NCBI GenBank assembly: GCA_037042185.1
Contig: JAXQJY010000018.1
Span: 248,001 to 312,000 of the forward strand
DNA length: 64,000 bases
Reading direction: 5' to 3'
From: Sordariomycetes sp. S80-01Y
Taxonomy: Eukaryota; Ascomycota; Sordariomycetes
Both the position numbers and the translations under genes were made by a program. Numbering within the stretch: the first letter of the stretch is position 1; each line of letters begins with the position of its first letter. The notes under the pieces are model-generated. The model saw only the letters and a program-made list of their open reading frames with translations, ran no database searches and was not told the DNA's origin. Positions 12,895-24,881 of the stretch are shown here, one piece after another.

Positions 12895-14003
12895 CTATGT
12901 CACTAACTTCAAAAAGTGTAGTACCAGCTTTTTGTATCCCGATATGCTGTCGATCAGCTCCGGAACCCGAATGTATTCATCTGGGCCGTGGGCCACTAAG
13001 ATTGAACCCGGCCCGAACAGCACCCGATTCTTGCAAAGCTCAGCGTTGAGCCTAGGGACGTCCGTCCCAAAAGCAACTGGGGCAGCCTCGAAGCCATCAA
13101 TCTCCCACTCCAGAAGCGCTTCGGGATACTCGAAAACCCATCTCAGCTCGGTATCTGCATGTTGAGAAACAATGTCCTCCACCTTCTTCTTGATACCTGG
13201 CAGGTCCTTCACCATACGAACCTCGCAAAGAGCCTTGGCTTCCGGCGCTACGATGTTGTGTTTCTCCCCGCCCTCGAGTGTACCAATGTTGAAGGTCGAG
13301 GGACCCAGAAGGTCAGACTTCGGCCATTCCGCAGCCGATAAGTCATTCAGAGCATTAATCAAGGCGGAAGTCGCGCTTTTCCCTAGATGCGGATAGCCCG
13401 AGTGACTGCGATTGAGTTAGTGTATGGGGACGGTCACCAGGCGCATAAAGCTCACCAAGCAACACCTTTCGCAATAACCTCAAATGCGACTTGGCCTTTG
13501 TGACCTTTTGCAAGCTTACTCTCCGTCGGCTCCGCAAAGATCCCCGATTCCCAAGTGAGACCCATGTTGTTGGCGGCTAGCATTCCATGGCCACCATTTT
13601 CCTCACCGACAACGAACAAAAGACCGAGATCTCCCTCGGAATTTAACTGGGACTCCTTTCTGAGCTCTTCGGCAGCAATAATTTGGGCTGCCAGAGGACC
13701 GAGGTCGTCCGATGACCCTCTTCCTCGAATAATGTCGCCGTCAATTCTCTGGGGGATATGCGGCGGAACTGTGTCCATATGCGCCGTGAGGAGTACACGC
13801 GTCTTTCGAGACGACCCAAGGTAAGCGTAAACATTATGTCTGGGTGATCCTGATGCAATCGGTAGCCGTTCAACAGTGTATCCAAGGAGCTGGAGGCGCC
13901 GTTCCAGGAAACAGCCGATTTCCTCCTCAAGCTCACTGGTTGCGACAATTGACATAAGCGACGTTAAGAGCCCGACTACGGGATGGCTCATTAGGTCTGC
14001 CAT
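12895..14003 (-). CDS. M20 family metallopeptidase (ArgE/DapE-like deacylase)
   Basis: Predicted zinc-dependent amidohydrolase that cleaves an N-acyl amino acid or small peptide. Exons are 14003-13456 and 13405-12895, with a 50-nt GT-AG intron; the joined protein has 352 residues. Visible metal and catalytic motifs: LLTAHMDTVPP (His, Asp), GRGSSDDLGPLAA (bridging Asp), VGEENGGHGM (Glu-Glu), and after the splice ACHSGYPHLGKSA at the start of the dimerisation domain. The C-terminal zinc ligand is probably the His in VAHGPDEYIRVPEL. Length fits the acetylornithine deacetylase/succinyl-diaminopimelate desuccinylase superfamily. No signal peptide is evident, so it is likely cytosolic. The start codon falls at the edge of a perfect 40-bp tandem duplication. 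The exact substrate is unknown. Confidence 0.9.
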
Positions 14004-14087
14004 GCTGAAAGAAAGTTGATTCAGATAAGGCGAATACTGTCCTGCTGAAAGAAAGTTGATTCAGATAAGGCGAATACTGTCCTGCTG
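14003..14087. repeat. 40-bp perfect tandem duplication at the M20 gene start
   Basis: The unit TGCTGAAAGAAAGTTGATTC... (40 bp) occurs at 14003-14042 and again, identically, at 14043-14082; a further TGCTG follows. On the minus strand it makes up the 5' leader of the M20 peptidase, beginning at the first base of the ATG. Identity of the copies points to a recent duplication. Confidence 0.95.
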
Positions 14088-16525
14088 GTGTTCGTTCTGA
14101 GGGGTTGCTGACAACGGGACAATTGAGTGAAGCGGGTGTGGTCCGTAACCTGTTTGCGCCCTAACACATTTTGCAGCGCGCAGCAGCAGCGGGCGATGTC
14201 CGTGTATCGGAGCCTGGCGGCTCAGTCTCGAAAACCACTCCAATTGACGATGTGATTTGAAAGAATTCCCAAGACTTTGCCACGACTCTCAGCTTGAGTG
14301 AACTCTTTTGATAATTCGCTTCTATTCCCTAGAGGCCAGTGCCGAATTCCCTGGACACTACTGCGAGCCCGCACTTGAGACAGCTCCCTATGCGCTCCAG
14401 CGATGAGTGCAGTGATTTTCACCACGAGAACGAAAGCACACGAAATAGAGACGCCTTTCTTTTAATTCCAATGAATAGACAGTGAAACCTCTTCCTGCAT
14501 GAATCCAAGTTTTGGGCACCGCCGACCCCACGTGTATACTCCTGTTTGACCTACAAGAGGTTCAGAGCCGTCTCACGTACTTTACCGAACCCAATTCCCT
14601 CGTTTACTCCTTGCCAAGCCCAGCTGCCCAGTGAAGTACTCGTAAGAGCGCAATATCGTATGGATTTCGTATTTCTTGCTTATGATTTCCGTCACCACTC
14701 ACCAAATCCTCAAAACGTCGTACTTTCGCGCGTCACCCCCCTTCCTCGATTTCTGGTTGACGCCGTCAATCACACCCTGGTATTCTGTGTCCGGCTGATA
14801 TTTTCGCTCCGTTTCAACGGGAGATTGTACAAGAGGCGGTTCGACCATCACTGCGACGGACGTCACTCAGCATCTGTCAGTGGATGTTAAACCTTGGCAG
14901 TCGCCGTCCAAGCATTGGTGTGAGCGGGGATCTGCCTCTTACTCACAGGTCCGTGGTCACCAAATGCCGTGGACATTGTTGCCGATAGCCCGATAGTCCG
15001 CGTTGCTAAGTTGAAACAAATAATGAAGCTATCGCATTAATTAAGAAATTTCCTTTAGCGGTCATCATTGCTCCTTGGCTGCATCACATCCATGACTGTT
15101 AAGTGGCATGGTTGAAGATCGGTGCAATTCTTGTCCGACTTGGAGCTTATTGCTGACGTTTCACCAGACTACAATAAAACAAGATCTTTGGATAAGCATC
15201 GAGCAATGCGTGCGGGTATTGGATAATTGCGTGACGTTTTGCTCATAGATCATGGAGCTTTGCCAAGTGTAATCAGCGAGTCCACACAGCACGATACTTT
15301 CAGTGACATCGCAAAACTGTCTAACTGACAACGTCTAACTGCCCTCTCAGCTTCTCGTCTATCCTCATACTGAAAAAAATCGTCTTCGTCGAAATAGAAC
15401 AGCCTAACCTGTTCTTGTGCCGAGTCCAGCAACAATTATAGTAAGTGTTGCGTGGGCCTGTAGCCGCGGGCCACCAACCGGCAGCGCCACTTGACGCTAA
15501 CAACTCAACGAGATAATCGAGCAGCTGTTTGGAATGCCGCTTTCCGGCGCGTTTCTCGAGCGTCAGTGGTAAGACCGCCGGAGAAAATCTGGCCCCTCAT
15601 CCCCGCTAACTTTGTTGTTTAGCTCAGCCAGTGGTAGGCCCGGACCTGTTGATGCCCAAATGATCTAGCGGACCGGCTCTGGTTGGGACGCCGCAATTAG
15701 CTGGGGTCAAGGTGATCGTCAGGCCCACAGACGAGCTCCGCCCCAGTCCCAGACGATGATGACTCGGGCAATACGTAGGCAAACAGTCGAGTATCCAATC
15801 GGTAGGTGGTGGTGACAACCTTGAAAGGCCAGTCCTCAGGCGACCGAATGTCATCTATTTTGCGAGGAGAGCACTTAATTTATCAAGCGATACGAGACTG
15901 AACGCAGCACAGACTCCGACTGGGAGGCTCGCTATTCAATTCAGGCTCCAAACGTCTTCGCAAGTGTAGGTCTTCGACAGTGACTTAAGCGAAGCCCGGC
16001 GGTTTCGAGCAAGTAATCTGTGGATTCGGAACATGAAAAGCAGAGAGTTCCCCACGGGGTCAGCGACGTCCGCGTACCCATGCGTATACCACCTCCAAGG
16101 GTCCTGATCGGGAGACGCAACTGACTCGAATTTGCGCTAAGATTGGTCACCACCAGCCGCAACAGGAATCCTCGTCGCCTTGCAAGCCATGATTCTGAAG
16201 CAGTGAATATTCCGTGTTCTTGACTCGCTCAAGCCCCTGAAAGTCAAGATGGTTCGGCTGGCGGTACTGCTTTGTCGGAAGCAGATCGAACAGGCTCAAA
16301 AGGTTGTCTCTTAGGAGTACATATACCGGGTGTGCTCCAAGATATTGCCATAAGCCCTGATCCCAGATGATAGATCACAAGCATACGTTTGATTGCTGGG
16401 AACGGTACACGAGACATTCTTGACTCTTTGAGAAGCCGATAAACGCGCGTACGTAAACACCCAGCCTGGAACGGACGTACTCGAACGGACGTACTCTTCG
16501 TCAGCACATTCGCAAGCCGTTCACC
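14088..16525. other. Intergenic region, no confident gene
   Basis: About 2.4 kb upstream of both the M20 gene and the receptor gene. Open frames (such as 15941-16162 and 16244-16507, minus) have no recognisable motif. A short direct repeat GAACGGACGTACTC occurs twice near 16470-16496. Confidence 0.5.
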
Positions 16526-17949
16526 ATGCGGCGGTCCATGGATGTCGATGCGAACATATGTGTCGCTGTAACATTGATCTTGGCTGCTTTGTTCACATTT
16601 GCCCGTTTCTGGGCAAGGTACCTTACCAAGGTCAACCTATGGTTGGATGACTGGTTTGCACTCGCGGCTTTTGTGAGTACCTATCCTCAAATTTCGATCT
16701 GATCCTCATCCTTCCCAGATTACCGCCGTTTCGTTCTCAGCCATCATTGTTTCTTGTGAGCCAAAACTGTGGACTTGTAGGGGAACGTTCACTAACTTCT
16801 CCAGGGACTGTCCTAGGTGGCTTGGGGCAGGAAATCGCGACTCTAAACATTGCCCCCGAAGAAGCAATCCGGCGGTCGTCCATTTTCGTTATTATGGTCG
16901 AGCTATTCTACGCCTTCTCGCTTTTTGCTTCCAAGATCGCGATTCTGGGCATGTACTGGCGTCTTTTCAGCAAGTCATCTATCCGCCTACCTATCCAGAT
17001 CCTCGCCGCTGTGTCCCTGATCTGGGTCATTATTCGCACATTTATGACCATATTCCACTGCGTTCCCCCGCAGGCGTTCTGGGACACGACGGTTAAAAAC
17101 GCACGATGTGATATTGACAACTCCAAATTTTTCTTTGGAACGACCTTAACACACCTGATCATTGACGTGGCGATTCTTGTGCTACCGGCCATCCAAGTGA
17201 AGCAACTGAAGTTGAGGACCGGCCAAAAGGTTGGAGTGGTTGCTCTCTTCATGTTTGGTGCAGTGTGAGTTCTACTTAGTCCGCGAGTGCTATCTTTTGC
17301 TCTGGTACTACGAATATCAGATCCTCACTGACTGACCTTCAGTGTCTGCGTCGCTGCAATCGTCCTTCTCATCTCGGCGACAACATTAGACAGCCATTCA
17401 GCTGAGATGCCCTATGACATGATTGGTATCATGATTCCCGCTACTATCGAAGTAAATTTTGCTGTTGTTTCGGGTAAGTTGTTTCACTCTCCTGACAAGT
17501 GAATCAAACGTTTACACGCGACAGCCTGTCTACCAACTATCCGCCCCGTTATCCAACGATTCCTCCCGACCTCGGCTCTCGCCTCAGGAGGACAAACTAG
17601 CAGCGGTCGAGCATATGGTCAGATCAGTACCACCGGTGGCACGCGGTCAGGCCCCGGCGTCAAGCTCCGCACGATGAGTGAGGCGATCGAGCTCGATGAC
17701 GATAGCTCAACCAAGAACTTTGCAGACCGGAACTATGCACAGGATGCTACATATGGCGACGTGGAATCAGGAAGTTCAGGATCAAATGATGAAGATGGGC
17801 GTCAACGGGGCCCGGGCCCCAGAACGACAGTCGAGGCGGTGGCCAAGGATCGACAAACATTGAGTCGGAACGGTGCGGATGATTGTGGTGGAATTCGCGT
17901 CAGGAACGAGATGACTGTCTCATACGAGGTCAGAGGACCTCGCGTGTGA
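16526..17949 (+). CDS. PTH11-like integral membrane protein with fungal rhodopsin domain
   Basis: Probable seven-span membrane protein of the fungal PTH11-like receptor group (rhodopsin domain, fungi). Five exons give 399 residues in frame: 16526-16672, 16719-16755, 16805-17264, 17343-17473 and 17525-17949, all with GT-AG introns. The protein starts at TM1 (MRRSMDVDANICVAVTLILA) and shows the family's NLWLDDWFAL motif at the end of TM1. Further helices include IFVIMVELFYAFSLFASKIAIL, IQILAAVSLIWVIIRTFMTIF, a CVPPQAFWD loop, LIIDVAILVLPAIQVKQL and VCVAAIVLLISATTL. The final ~130 residues form a hydrophilic Ser/Gly/Asp-rich cytosolic tail. No CFEM domain is present. The ligand and signalling partner are unknown. 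Only the 37-nt second exon makes the model delicate. Confidence 0.85.
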
Positions 17950-18427
17950 TCACGATCTGGCAAACGATCATATTTGATTGACTTCTGGGTTTCGTAGAAT
18001 CCGATTACTTAAAGACTATATCTTGCTGTATAACCCAAAGATTACCTTGATGAGGTGTTCATTTCCTCGCCTTTAACCACCATTTGATGTTGCAAGGTAA
18101 ATTGATGCCAGCTTACATTCACGGAATCCTAGCCTTATCGGAACGATGGCCTTTCACATATGACATCCGTCCTATTTCCCAAACAGTCATACCCAGTGTT
18201 GGCTTCACAGTTCACATTACATTGCGAAATTCTATATCTCCGCTCAACTGTACGTGAAGCGTGTGAGGTCCTCCGCCCTTGCGGCAAACCTTTTGTCGAC
18301 TTTATCCCATACTCGCCGCGCTCTGCCAGATCGGAACGTTTGGCAATGGGATGGCAGTGAGCTTATTCGCTCCTCTATCTGGAAGTCGTTGACCCTGTTC
18401 TGCGAACCCAAGTAGATCTAAGCTGAG
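17950..18427. other. Convergent intergenic spacer
   Basis: 3' flanks of the receptor gene (plus) and the membrane protein gene (minus). No gene seen. Confidence 0.6.
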
Positions 18428-19039
18428 TCAAGCCGGAGTATGGCTTAGGTCCAAAGGGTTCTCTGGTCGCAATGACCACAGCTGCAATACAAAGGATAGC
18501 TGTGTGAAGAACCAGATCACGGCCCTCAAAAAGAGCCACGACCACAGGAAGACCACAATAGATGCGGTCGGTAAACACCACAGCAGAAACATCTGAGTTC
18601 CGACCTCTTGATCCGTCTCATCGTCCTCGGTGCAGGCCTTGCAAAACGCCAATCTACTAAATACCAACCCTACAGTGGAGAGCCACTTTAGCTCAAGTAT
18701 TATGATTGGCAAAACAGCTCCTGCCGCCAGAACGGCGGAAAGTTGACGGGTGTGGGACGTGATGTGCGGCTGAAGCCAGAAGAATTGTCTTCGGCTTCGT
18801 TGCACTGGACGATCGTTTGTTGTGTTCTGGACTTGTGCTGATGAATTGCGGAACTGCCTTTCGATCTCGATGTACTGGTCGAACTGTTCTTTGACCCATA
18901 ATCCGTTGAGGACAACGAAAAACCCGACGGCCCAGAAATCGATGGTATAAATAAGCGGCAGGGGCTCGGAAGCTGGTAGACCGGAGACGGATTTGTGCGG
19001 CAATGGGAGGCCCATGACGAGTTTTCCATTGCTTGACAT
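18428..19039 (-). CDS. Multispanning membrane protein of unknown function
   Basis: Single-exon frame; the first ATG gives 203 residues (MSSNGKLVMGLPLPHKS). I do not recognise the family. Hydrophobic segments: IYTIDFWAVGFFVVLNGLWV (about residues 30-50), LSAVLAAGAVLPIIILELKWL (about 105-125) and two more near 155-195 (MFLLWCLPTASIVVFLWSWL, then FLRAVIWFFTQLSFVLQLW). Four helices are therefore likely, with a polar loop rich in Arg and Gln between the first two. The frame is open a little further upstream without an ATG, so a 5' exon is possible: there is a GTAAGC directly before the ATG. Neighbours give no hint of role. Confidence 0.6.
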   Translation of the reverse strand: MSSNGKLVMGLPLPHKSVSGLPASEPLPLIYTIDFWAVGFFVVLNGLWVKEQFDQYIEIERQFRNSSAQVQNTTNDRPVQRSRRQFFWLQPHITSHTRQLSAVLAAGAVLPIIILELKWLSTVGLVFSRLAFCKACTEDDETDQEVGTQMFLLWCLPTASIVVFLWSWLFLRAVIWFFTQLSFVLQLWSLRPENPLDLSHTPA

Positions 19040-19774
19040 GATGCTTACTTGGAAATCCGAATGTTCCAAAAAGAAAAATGCCAGGGGTGCAATTCAAAAT
19101 TCAAAAAGCAGCAGACAATAAATGGGTACGAGATTCATCCCGCTTGTACGTATGCTGAGGCTGCCGATTGATCTGGTGCAAAGGTGAGCAGCGACACCCA
19201 CTGTTTTCATACATGTTTGTTTGTCTGAGCTGCAGAATGACATATGTGGGTAGAGTAAATCGCATCCCATAACAGATCGCACGTCATGATCATCAAGTAC
19301 GCCTGTATCAGGAAGATCCATGTGGTCGGAGTGGGTTCCTGGAGCTCAAAGCCACTTCATCCACAATTCCCCGCTTTACTCCTGGCTTGGCGGAGTGCGT
19401 TGGAAACAGTTGCCACCTGACGGCTGCAAGGGTCCCGAATCCCCTAACTAGTGTCTTGCTGCTCGCTGGGCTGCAGAGGAAGTCAAATTTGGTCAACCAA
19501 GCATGACAGGTCAACAAATTGCATGCTGCTTTGAATACATAAAATGCTCATTGTGATTGCGAGGCTATTTAGTTTAAGTCATTAGAACACACGTCGAAAA
19601 GGTTCTTAGGCGAAAGTGGAACTATGGTTACGTTGGTTCGAAACGACTTGGCAAAGCCGAACTTTGGTTCGAAGATAAAAAAGGGCTAGCAAGTGTAGCT
19701 ACAGCCTGAATCCACTCACCACCGCCAATAATTTCACGTACTGCCACCATGGCCAGACTTCTCTCCGTCCTTGC
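19040..19774. other. Intergenic region, no gene seen
   Basis: About 730 bp upstream of the membrane protein gene and downstream of the secreted protein gene, both on the minus strand. No convincing frame. Confidence 0.55.
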
Positions 19775-20548
19775 CTAAGCCGTGAAGCACTGTCCGACCA
19801 CAGGGGCTGGAGGGGAAGTGCCAGTCGTTGCCGTCATTGTGGCAGTGTAGGCAAACTCAGGGCCAGTCACGTCGACGGAGATGGACGACGCATCCGGGTG
19901 GGAGGAGAGACCCTGGCTAAATGCAGAAGAAAAGGTGTCCTTGTCTGTGCCGGCGGTGCTGCACTGCGCGGCTGGCGGAGGCCAAAGGAGCTTTTCACCT
20001 CGGATGCCGACAATCGTAGCAACTGTGCCTCCCACAACAGTAGTCAAGAAGGGCTTGTTGTTCAGCAGGTCCCAGATGGTGCCTACAGCAATGGCGGCGC
20101 CATTGATGGCCTCGACCACAACACCGAGGACACCCGCAATCTGGATGTCTTCATATCCGGTGGCGCAGGCAGCAATAGCCTGGCAAGTATCTTTGAAATT
20201 ACGGCTCTCAAGCTCCAAAGACCGAGCACCGTTTCGCAAGTTGTGGCTCATCACAGGCTCTCCCAGAGAACGAAGGTCGATATTGTCAAGACCGTAGTCA
20301 ACGTCAGAACGTTTATGCACTGGAAACCAGGGTTAGTGTACAATGATTGGGCAAGGACCTTTCTGCGAGAGCTCACCGGAGTCATCCCACTCATCAATCG
20401 GGATACCAGACCACATTCCCTTTCCAAGTTGGTGCCACTTCACCTGACCGCCGTTATAGTCAGTCACCTCGCCATGAGTGACAGCTGCAACCTCGGTCGC
20501 GCCCAGGAGGAAGGCCACTGCCGTTGCCAGGAACTTTTTGAAGAGCAT
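19775..20548 (-). CDS. Secreted protein with Kex2-like processing site, function unknown
   Basis: Two exons, 20548-20377 and 20319-19775, join in frame across a 57-nt GT-AG intron (CTAAC branch site) into 238 residues. The N-terminus MLFKKFLATAVAFLLGATEVAA is a clear signal peptide. The mature part begins VTHGEVTDYNGGQVKWHQLGKGMW. The splice creates VHKRSDVDYG, a Lys-Arg pair that would suit Kex2 cleavage near residue 60. The C-terminal part contains four Cys (two in DTCQAIAAC, one in AQC, one in GQC) and two hydrophobic stretches (IQIAGVLGVVVEAINGAAIAV and LTTVVGGTVATIVGI). I do not recognise the family. It is probably secreted or wall-associated, matured by a Golgi protease. A TATA-like element lies about 95 bp upstream. 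Confidence 0.8.
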
Positions 20549-20642
20549 GTTTGTTAGCTGAAGGCTTGTCTTGGATGAAAGCGTGTAGAGGAACTTGGGT
20601 AGTTGTAGGTTGTTGTAAGTCAAAGTCGAGCAGTTCGACGGT

Positions 20643-20650
20643 CTTTATAG
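20643..20650 (-). promoter_or_regulatory. TATA-like element of the secreted protein gene
   Basis: CTATAAAG on the minus strand about 95 bp before the ATG at 20548. Position and sequence suit a core promoter; not tested. Confidence 0.4.
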
Positions 20651-22373
20651 ACATTCGTGACTACAAGTTCCTTGTGTCCTGCGATTTTAAAACCCCTTTT
20701 TAAGAATTACTTCGGACTTGAAGCAGATCATTTCTATCACACTCCGAGCATCGCCACATGGTTGTCGCGCGGAAAATAACCGGACACCCGTGGTTTGCTG
20801 AAGCAGAAGATCAGTATCGGGCATGTCAAGGGTCCTTCAAGATCTGAAGACCTTCTAGGCATCAATTTGAACCTCGAAAGTTTGAAGTCTGTGTCGAGAA
20901 TTGAGGTCCTGCATGCGTCATGATGCTGCAAAGAAGCCATGCGGCCCCTGGGAAGCGCTGATCTACAAGATCCGTGACAACCTGTGATTGAGACACAGGC
21001 CTCTGGCTCCTCTTAGGCAGACAAGTTTCCACAGAGCCTCTAACTGTTTGACGTTCCCAAAAGTGCGCTTGTCAATGTGGGGTTGGAAAACATTATGACT
21101 GGTGAACATGACCCCATTGCAATCATCGCCTTTCAAAACGGCATTTGCCGCAATCCTACAGCGTGACAGCAACGATGCGGCTCCAAGAGGGACCATGTGG
21201 TGTCTTCTTAGGGAATTTCTTTTGCGGAGGGGAAACAACGCCGTTCTTCCGAGCAAGATCCTGTCGACCCAACTATGTGGGTCCTGGCCCCGGATTGTGA
21301 AGGTCCCAATGAAAACTCACTTCGTCTTGAGAGTGCAGTCGAAGTGAAGAGCGATACTTATAGCAATGAAAGAAGCCAAGAAGCCGTACAGTCCGTAAAT
21401 CCTCCCGGGGCAGTTTTGGCTTGTTCATTTTTGCTTCAAAGTCGTCGATGATTGCCCATACATGCCGTCCTCACAGAAGAGTGTCCCGCGCTTACAGGAC
21501 CCGTGCGCTCTTCAGTTCTCTGCCAGCCTGTCAGCCGCGCGTGTGCTAACCTCGAGGATGGGGATCCCGAAGGAACATCGACCACACACAACCCTCTCAC
21601 AATCGCCAATGATATGCCTCGCCACACATGGATGTATTCCCTCATTCTGAGAGTTAGGTCCCTGCATTGTTTCACACGGGGCAACATAAACAAATGATGA
21701 GCACATTTTGAAAGGCTGGAGCGAGGCCGTCATGCTGATCCGTATTTTCTTCTCTGCGCCTCCTTGTACCTTCTCGTAGCCCGTGAAGCTCTTCGGACTT
21801 CATTAAGCACAGGCCACCCATTCAGTTGAATCAGACTGTTTCACACAGCCACAACGCGTGGTCTACCATCTTGAACAATTCAGCATCGAGTCATGTTCTT
21901 TCTATACCAAATGGGCTTTGTAAGCACTGTATCACTCTCAGCTGGAGAAGACATCTCGACTGCAAGCACTCGCTGGTTAGTTCATGCGCGAGCATGAAAC
22001 ATGATACAATTACCAGGTCTGCTTTGATCTATAGTGCAACGAGTCAATTTCGATTGCTAAGTGTGGCCATCTTCAATTGAGTAGATAACACGTTGCCCCA
22101 GCGGCCATAGTTGGGAAGTAAGAACACACCCAACCCCAGTAACACTTGCGCTGACAAGCAGAGACCACTATGCTTCAGAATCACTGCGGCCATACTTTCT
22201 CTAGGGGAGATACGCGGACCCTATCATGATATGGAGAAAATGTTTTTGCTCCCTGTTCCACTGAAAGTTGTAAGGTAGACGATGTTTTCAGCCCAAGGGG
22301 TTGCCTTTTCGTCAGAGAGTTCAACGGGTCAAAAATACTAAAGCCGGGCGTTCCAATCCAGGCACTGCCAATA
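20651..22373. other. Intergenic region, no gene seen
   Basis: About 1.7 kb between the secreted protein gene and the first regulator of the 22-36 kb block. Frames of up to about 97 codons occur but none has recognisable motifs or a plausible exon structure. Confidence 0.5.
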
Positions 22374-24370
22374 CTACGAAAAGGACTGCTGAGTGACAAT
22401 GTCCGACATAAGCTGCTTGAGCTCCGCATCGGACCCCGTGTCCGCGTGGCCGGTTCTGATCGCCCGTAAGCTGGTTAGACTGGTGTAAGTTGCGAAGTGA
22501 GCAAGCTCAGTCGGCATCTCTGCCACTCCTCCATCAGCCGCTCCTAGAGGCTCCATAGCCGTGAAGACCTCTTTGCTTGTATTTTCAAACTCGCGTGCCA
22601 AGATGCTCCCATCTTCCCATCTGTCTGCAAGAGCCCGTATGATGTATAGAACATCCTGCACCGCCTTCCATAGCTCTAAGAGATATGGATGCTCGGTGCT
22701 GTCACGGCTCAGCTCCCAGTAGCTGTAAAGCAAAGCTAGTCCTACCCAGTACATCTTCTCCGCAGCAATCTGAATGTAGAAAATGGCATTTGATTCTACC
22801 AGTTGGCGGTAAAGGGTTGTGAATCGCACAGCAGATTCCCATAATTGCTGGGTCTCGATACGAGTCCTACGAGGAACTAGGCGGCATGGTCGATAAAGCA
22901 GCAGCCGACCCATGAGTAGCTCGCTTTCGTAAAGTGTCTGGCTGTGCGCCGGGGAGTTGTCGCTGGCCCAAGCCTCCAACCTCTCAGATAAATCCTGGAT
23001 AATTTCGTAAGTTGCGCTCGAGTCTCCAGCTTTGTAGAGGGCGTCATAAATTTCTGATTGTATCTGAAGCACACGATACCTTTGCAAATACCCCCTGACT
23101 TGATCTTGTGTAGCCACCGACTCCATGCGGAATGTAGGTAGATGTACGTCAATCATGATGTCGGATATCTCGGTAGGTCGGCCGCATCCCATGCTGAAGG
23201 AACGATCAAAAGAATACATGCTCCACCACAGCCTTCTCCGAGTTTCGAGCAAGCTGGGACTGATCGAATCGAGAGGTTGTGGATCCTGATGTAACCCGAG
23301 GTCGATACATGTTCGCATGCCAACTCCAACAAGGTACCATGCGTTCAAGATAGAAGGGTTCAGTGTAGCGTATTGGATGAGGAAAAGTAAAGATTGCACC
23401 CCAACAATGGTGTTCGGCTTGACAGCGGCATCCCGATATGGCAGGGCGGCAGTGAACAAGCGCTGCGCCTGACTTGATATTGCGCTGTCTGCACTCCGCG
23501 ATAGGCTCGATGTTGCAATGGCGAGGACAAGGAGGACAGTGAATATAGAGTACTCTTGATCTGCATCCACCTGTTGCTCGGGCGGCCTTCCGAGTGTATT
23601 GAGGTTGGGTTCCAATGAGTCCTTGTTGAAGACTGAATTGAACTGAATCCAGAAGCCTTGAATTGAGAAGAAAGGCAATCTCGGATAAATGTTGTCTAGG
23701 TATACTTGCGCTATTCTCAGGGCCACGTCTTTCTTGGGAAGAGCTCGCGAGTAACTGGTTGGCTGCCAACCGGTGCTTCGACAAATAGGAAGAACGGTTG
23801 ACAAGCTAGATTGACCCGCAGTCCCCAGAAGGATGTTTGATAGAGTTGGATTTTCACTGCTCAGAGGGTATGCAGAAGTTTGAATTGGCAGTGCGCCAAT
23901 ATCTGCTACCAGCTCGTCGACTAATGTAGGCGTCTTCGGGACACCCGGATCCCCTTGGAAGCTTTCGTCGATAGCATCATTTCCGAAATCGAATGCTGAA
24001 TCATCCCGCCCTGGGGAGCCATTGTTCAACTTTTCAAGATAGCTCCTCAGACTTTCGACGCGTCTGTGCAAGTGCATGGGATAATCCCTAGCTTGTCGAC
24101 CACTGCCGGATGAAAGAGAACATGTGGCAGCTCGTCCAAATTTATGGCAGCCGCCACAGGCTGGAGCAGCACCATCGCACTGTAGGACAACTATGGTAAG
24201 AAACGCGACTTGACAAGCAAGGATTCCACGCCCACCTTGATCTTCCGTGCCTTGCAAAAGGAGCAAGCGGAGACAACCTGCGAGATGCGGATCGTTGGTC
24301 GAGGTCGCGCCTCCTGGGGGTTCATGTCCATCGCAAGTCTGTCGAACGACTGGACTGTCGAAATCATCAT
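22374..24370 (-). CDS. Zn2Cys6 transcription factor with fungal-specific TF domain (cluster regulator 1)
   Basis: Nuclear regulator. Exons 24370-24236 and 24179-22374 join across a 56-nt intron that cuts the zinc cluster; the splice restores CSFCKARKIK followed by CDGAAPACGGCHKFGRAATC, a perfect C-X2-C-X6-C-X6-C-X2-C-X8-C. A short linker and possible coiled coil follow (HRRVESLRSYLEKLNN). The middle region carries the fungal_trans signature GLHQDPQPLDSISPSLLETRRRLWWSMYSFDRSFSMGCGRP. The start given is the first ATG in the open frame (646 residues); MDMNPQEARP at 24331 is an alternative. It is transcribed divergently from the FAD oxidoreductase, and their shared 0.5-kb promoter contains two CGG-N5-CCG sites, which fits autoregulation and control of the neighbouring block. 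Confidence 0.92.
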
Positions 24371-24607
24371 GGGGTAATGGAAGACCCCAGTTTCACCGAC
24401 TCTAAGCGACAGCTCCAATGTAGGACAAGCTGTGTCAGCGTGGGGAGCCCTCAGAAGGATAAACGTGGTGCGGTATTAACTCGGTGATCTTCCCGGCGGG
24501 GCTCCTCTGAAATCTGACTTCAGTAGATCACAAGTCCAGGACCCCAACCATCTCATCTCCAACTCCACACGCTTCCCCACCACCAACTTCGTATGCAAGC
24601 TCTCGAA

Positions 24608-24618
24608 CGGAACCGCCG
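24608..24618 (-). promoter_or_regulatory. Putative Zn2Cys6 operator A1 (CGGNNGTTCCG)
   Basis: CGGCGGTTCCG on the minus strand (CGG-N5-CCG with GTT before CCG), in the divergent promoter of regulator 1 and the FAD oxidoreductase. Its centre is 31 bp from site A2. Confidence 0.6.
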
Positions 24619-24638
24619 TCAACGCCGCGGGCTGCCGA

Positions 24639-24649
24639 CGGACGTTCCG
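24639..24649 (+). promoter_or_regulatory. Putative Zn2Cys6 operator A2 (CGGNNGTTCCG)
   Basis: CGGACGTTCCG on the plus strand, same promoter as A1 and in the opposite orientation. Inverted CGG triplets five bases apart are a common zinc-cluster dimer target. Confidence 0.6.
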
Positions 24650-24881
24650 TTAGCAGGACAGTAATAGGCTTTTCTCAGCTGGGACCATCGTAAACATGGG
24701 TGCATGTAGATGGCAACCACAAATTTTCTCAGGGTAGAAGCCACAGGAGGCGATCCATTGCCGCCAGGCATCTTATCTCTTATGATCCCACTAAGTCTGA
24801 ATGAAAACTTTGGAACTTCTTGTCCAGACAACATCCCTCTCGGCTTTCAGTCTCGTCACAAGACTTCTACCCACCTGAACC

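Noticed and set aside
12621-13049. 142-codon plus-strand frame
   Set aside because: Runs into the antisense of the M20 peptidase C-terminus; it is a shadow frame.
10932-14003. Fucose-permease-like gene and M20 peptidase as part of the 22-36 kb regulon
   Set aside because: No CGGNNGTTCCG site was seen near either gene and about 8 kb of unrelated genes and spacer lie between.
19898-20557. 219-codon plus-strand frame opposite the secreted protein gene
   Set aside because: Antisense of a two-exon gene with a signal peptide; no motif of its own.
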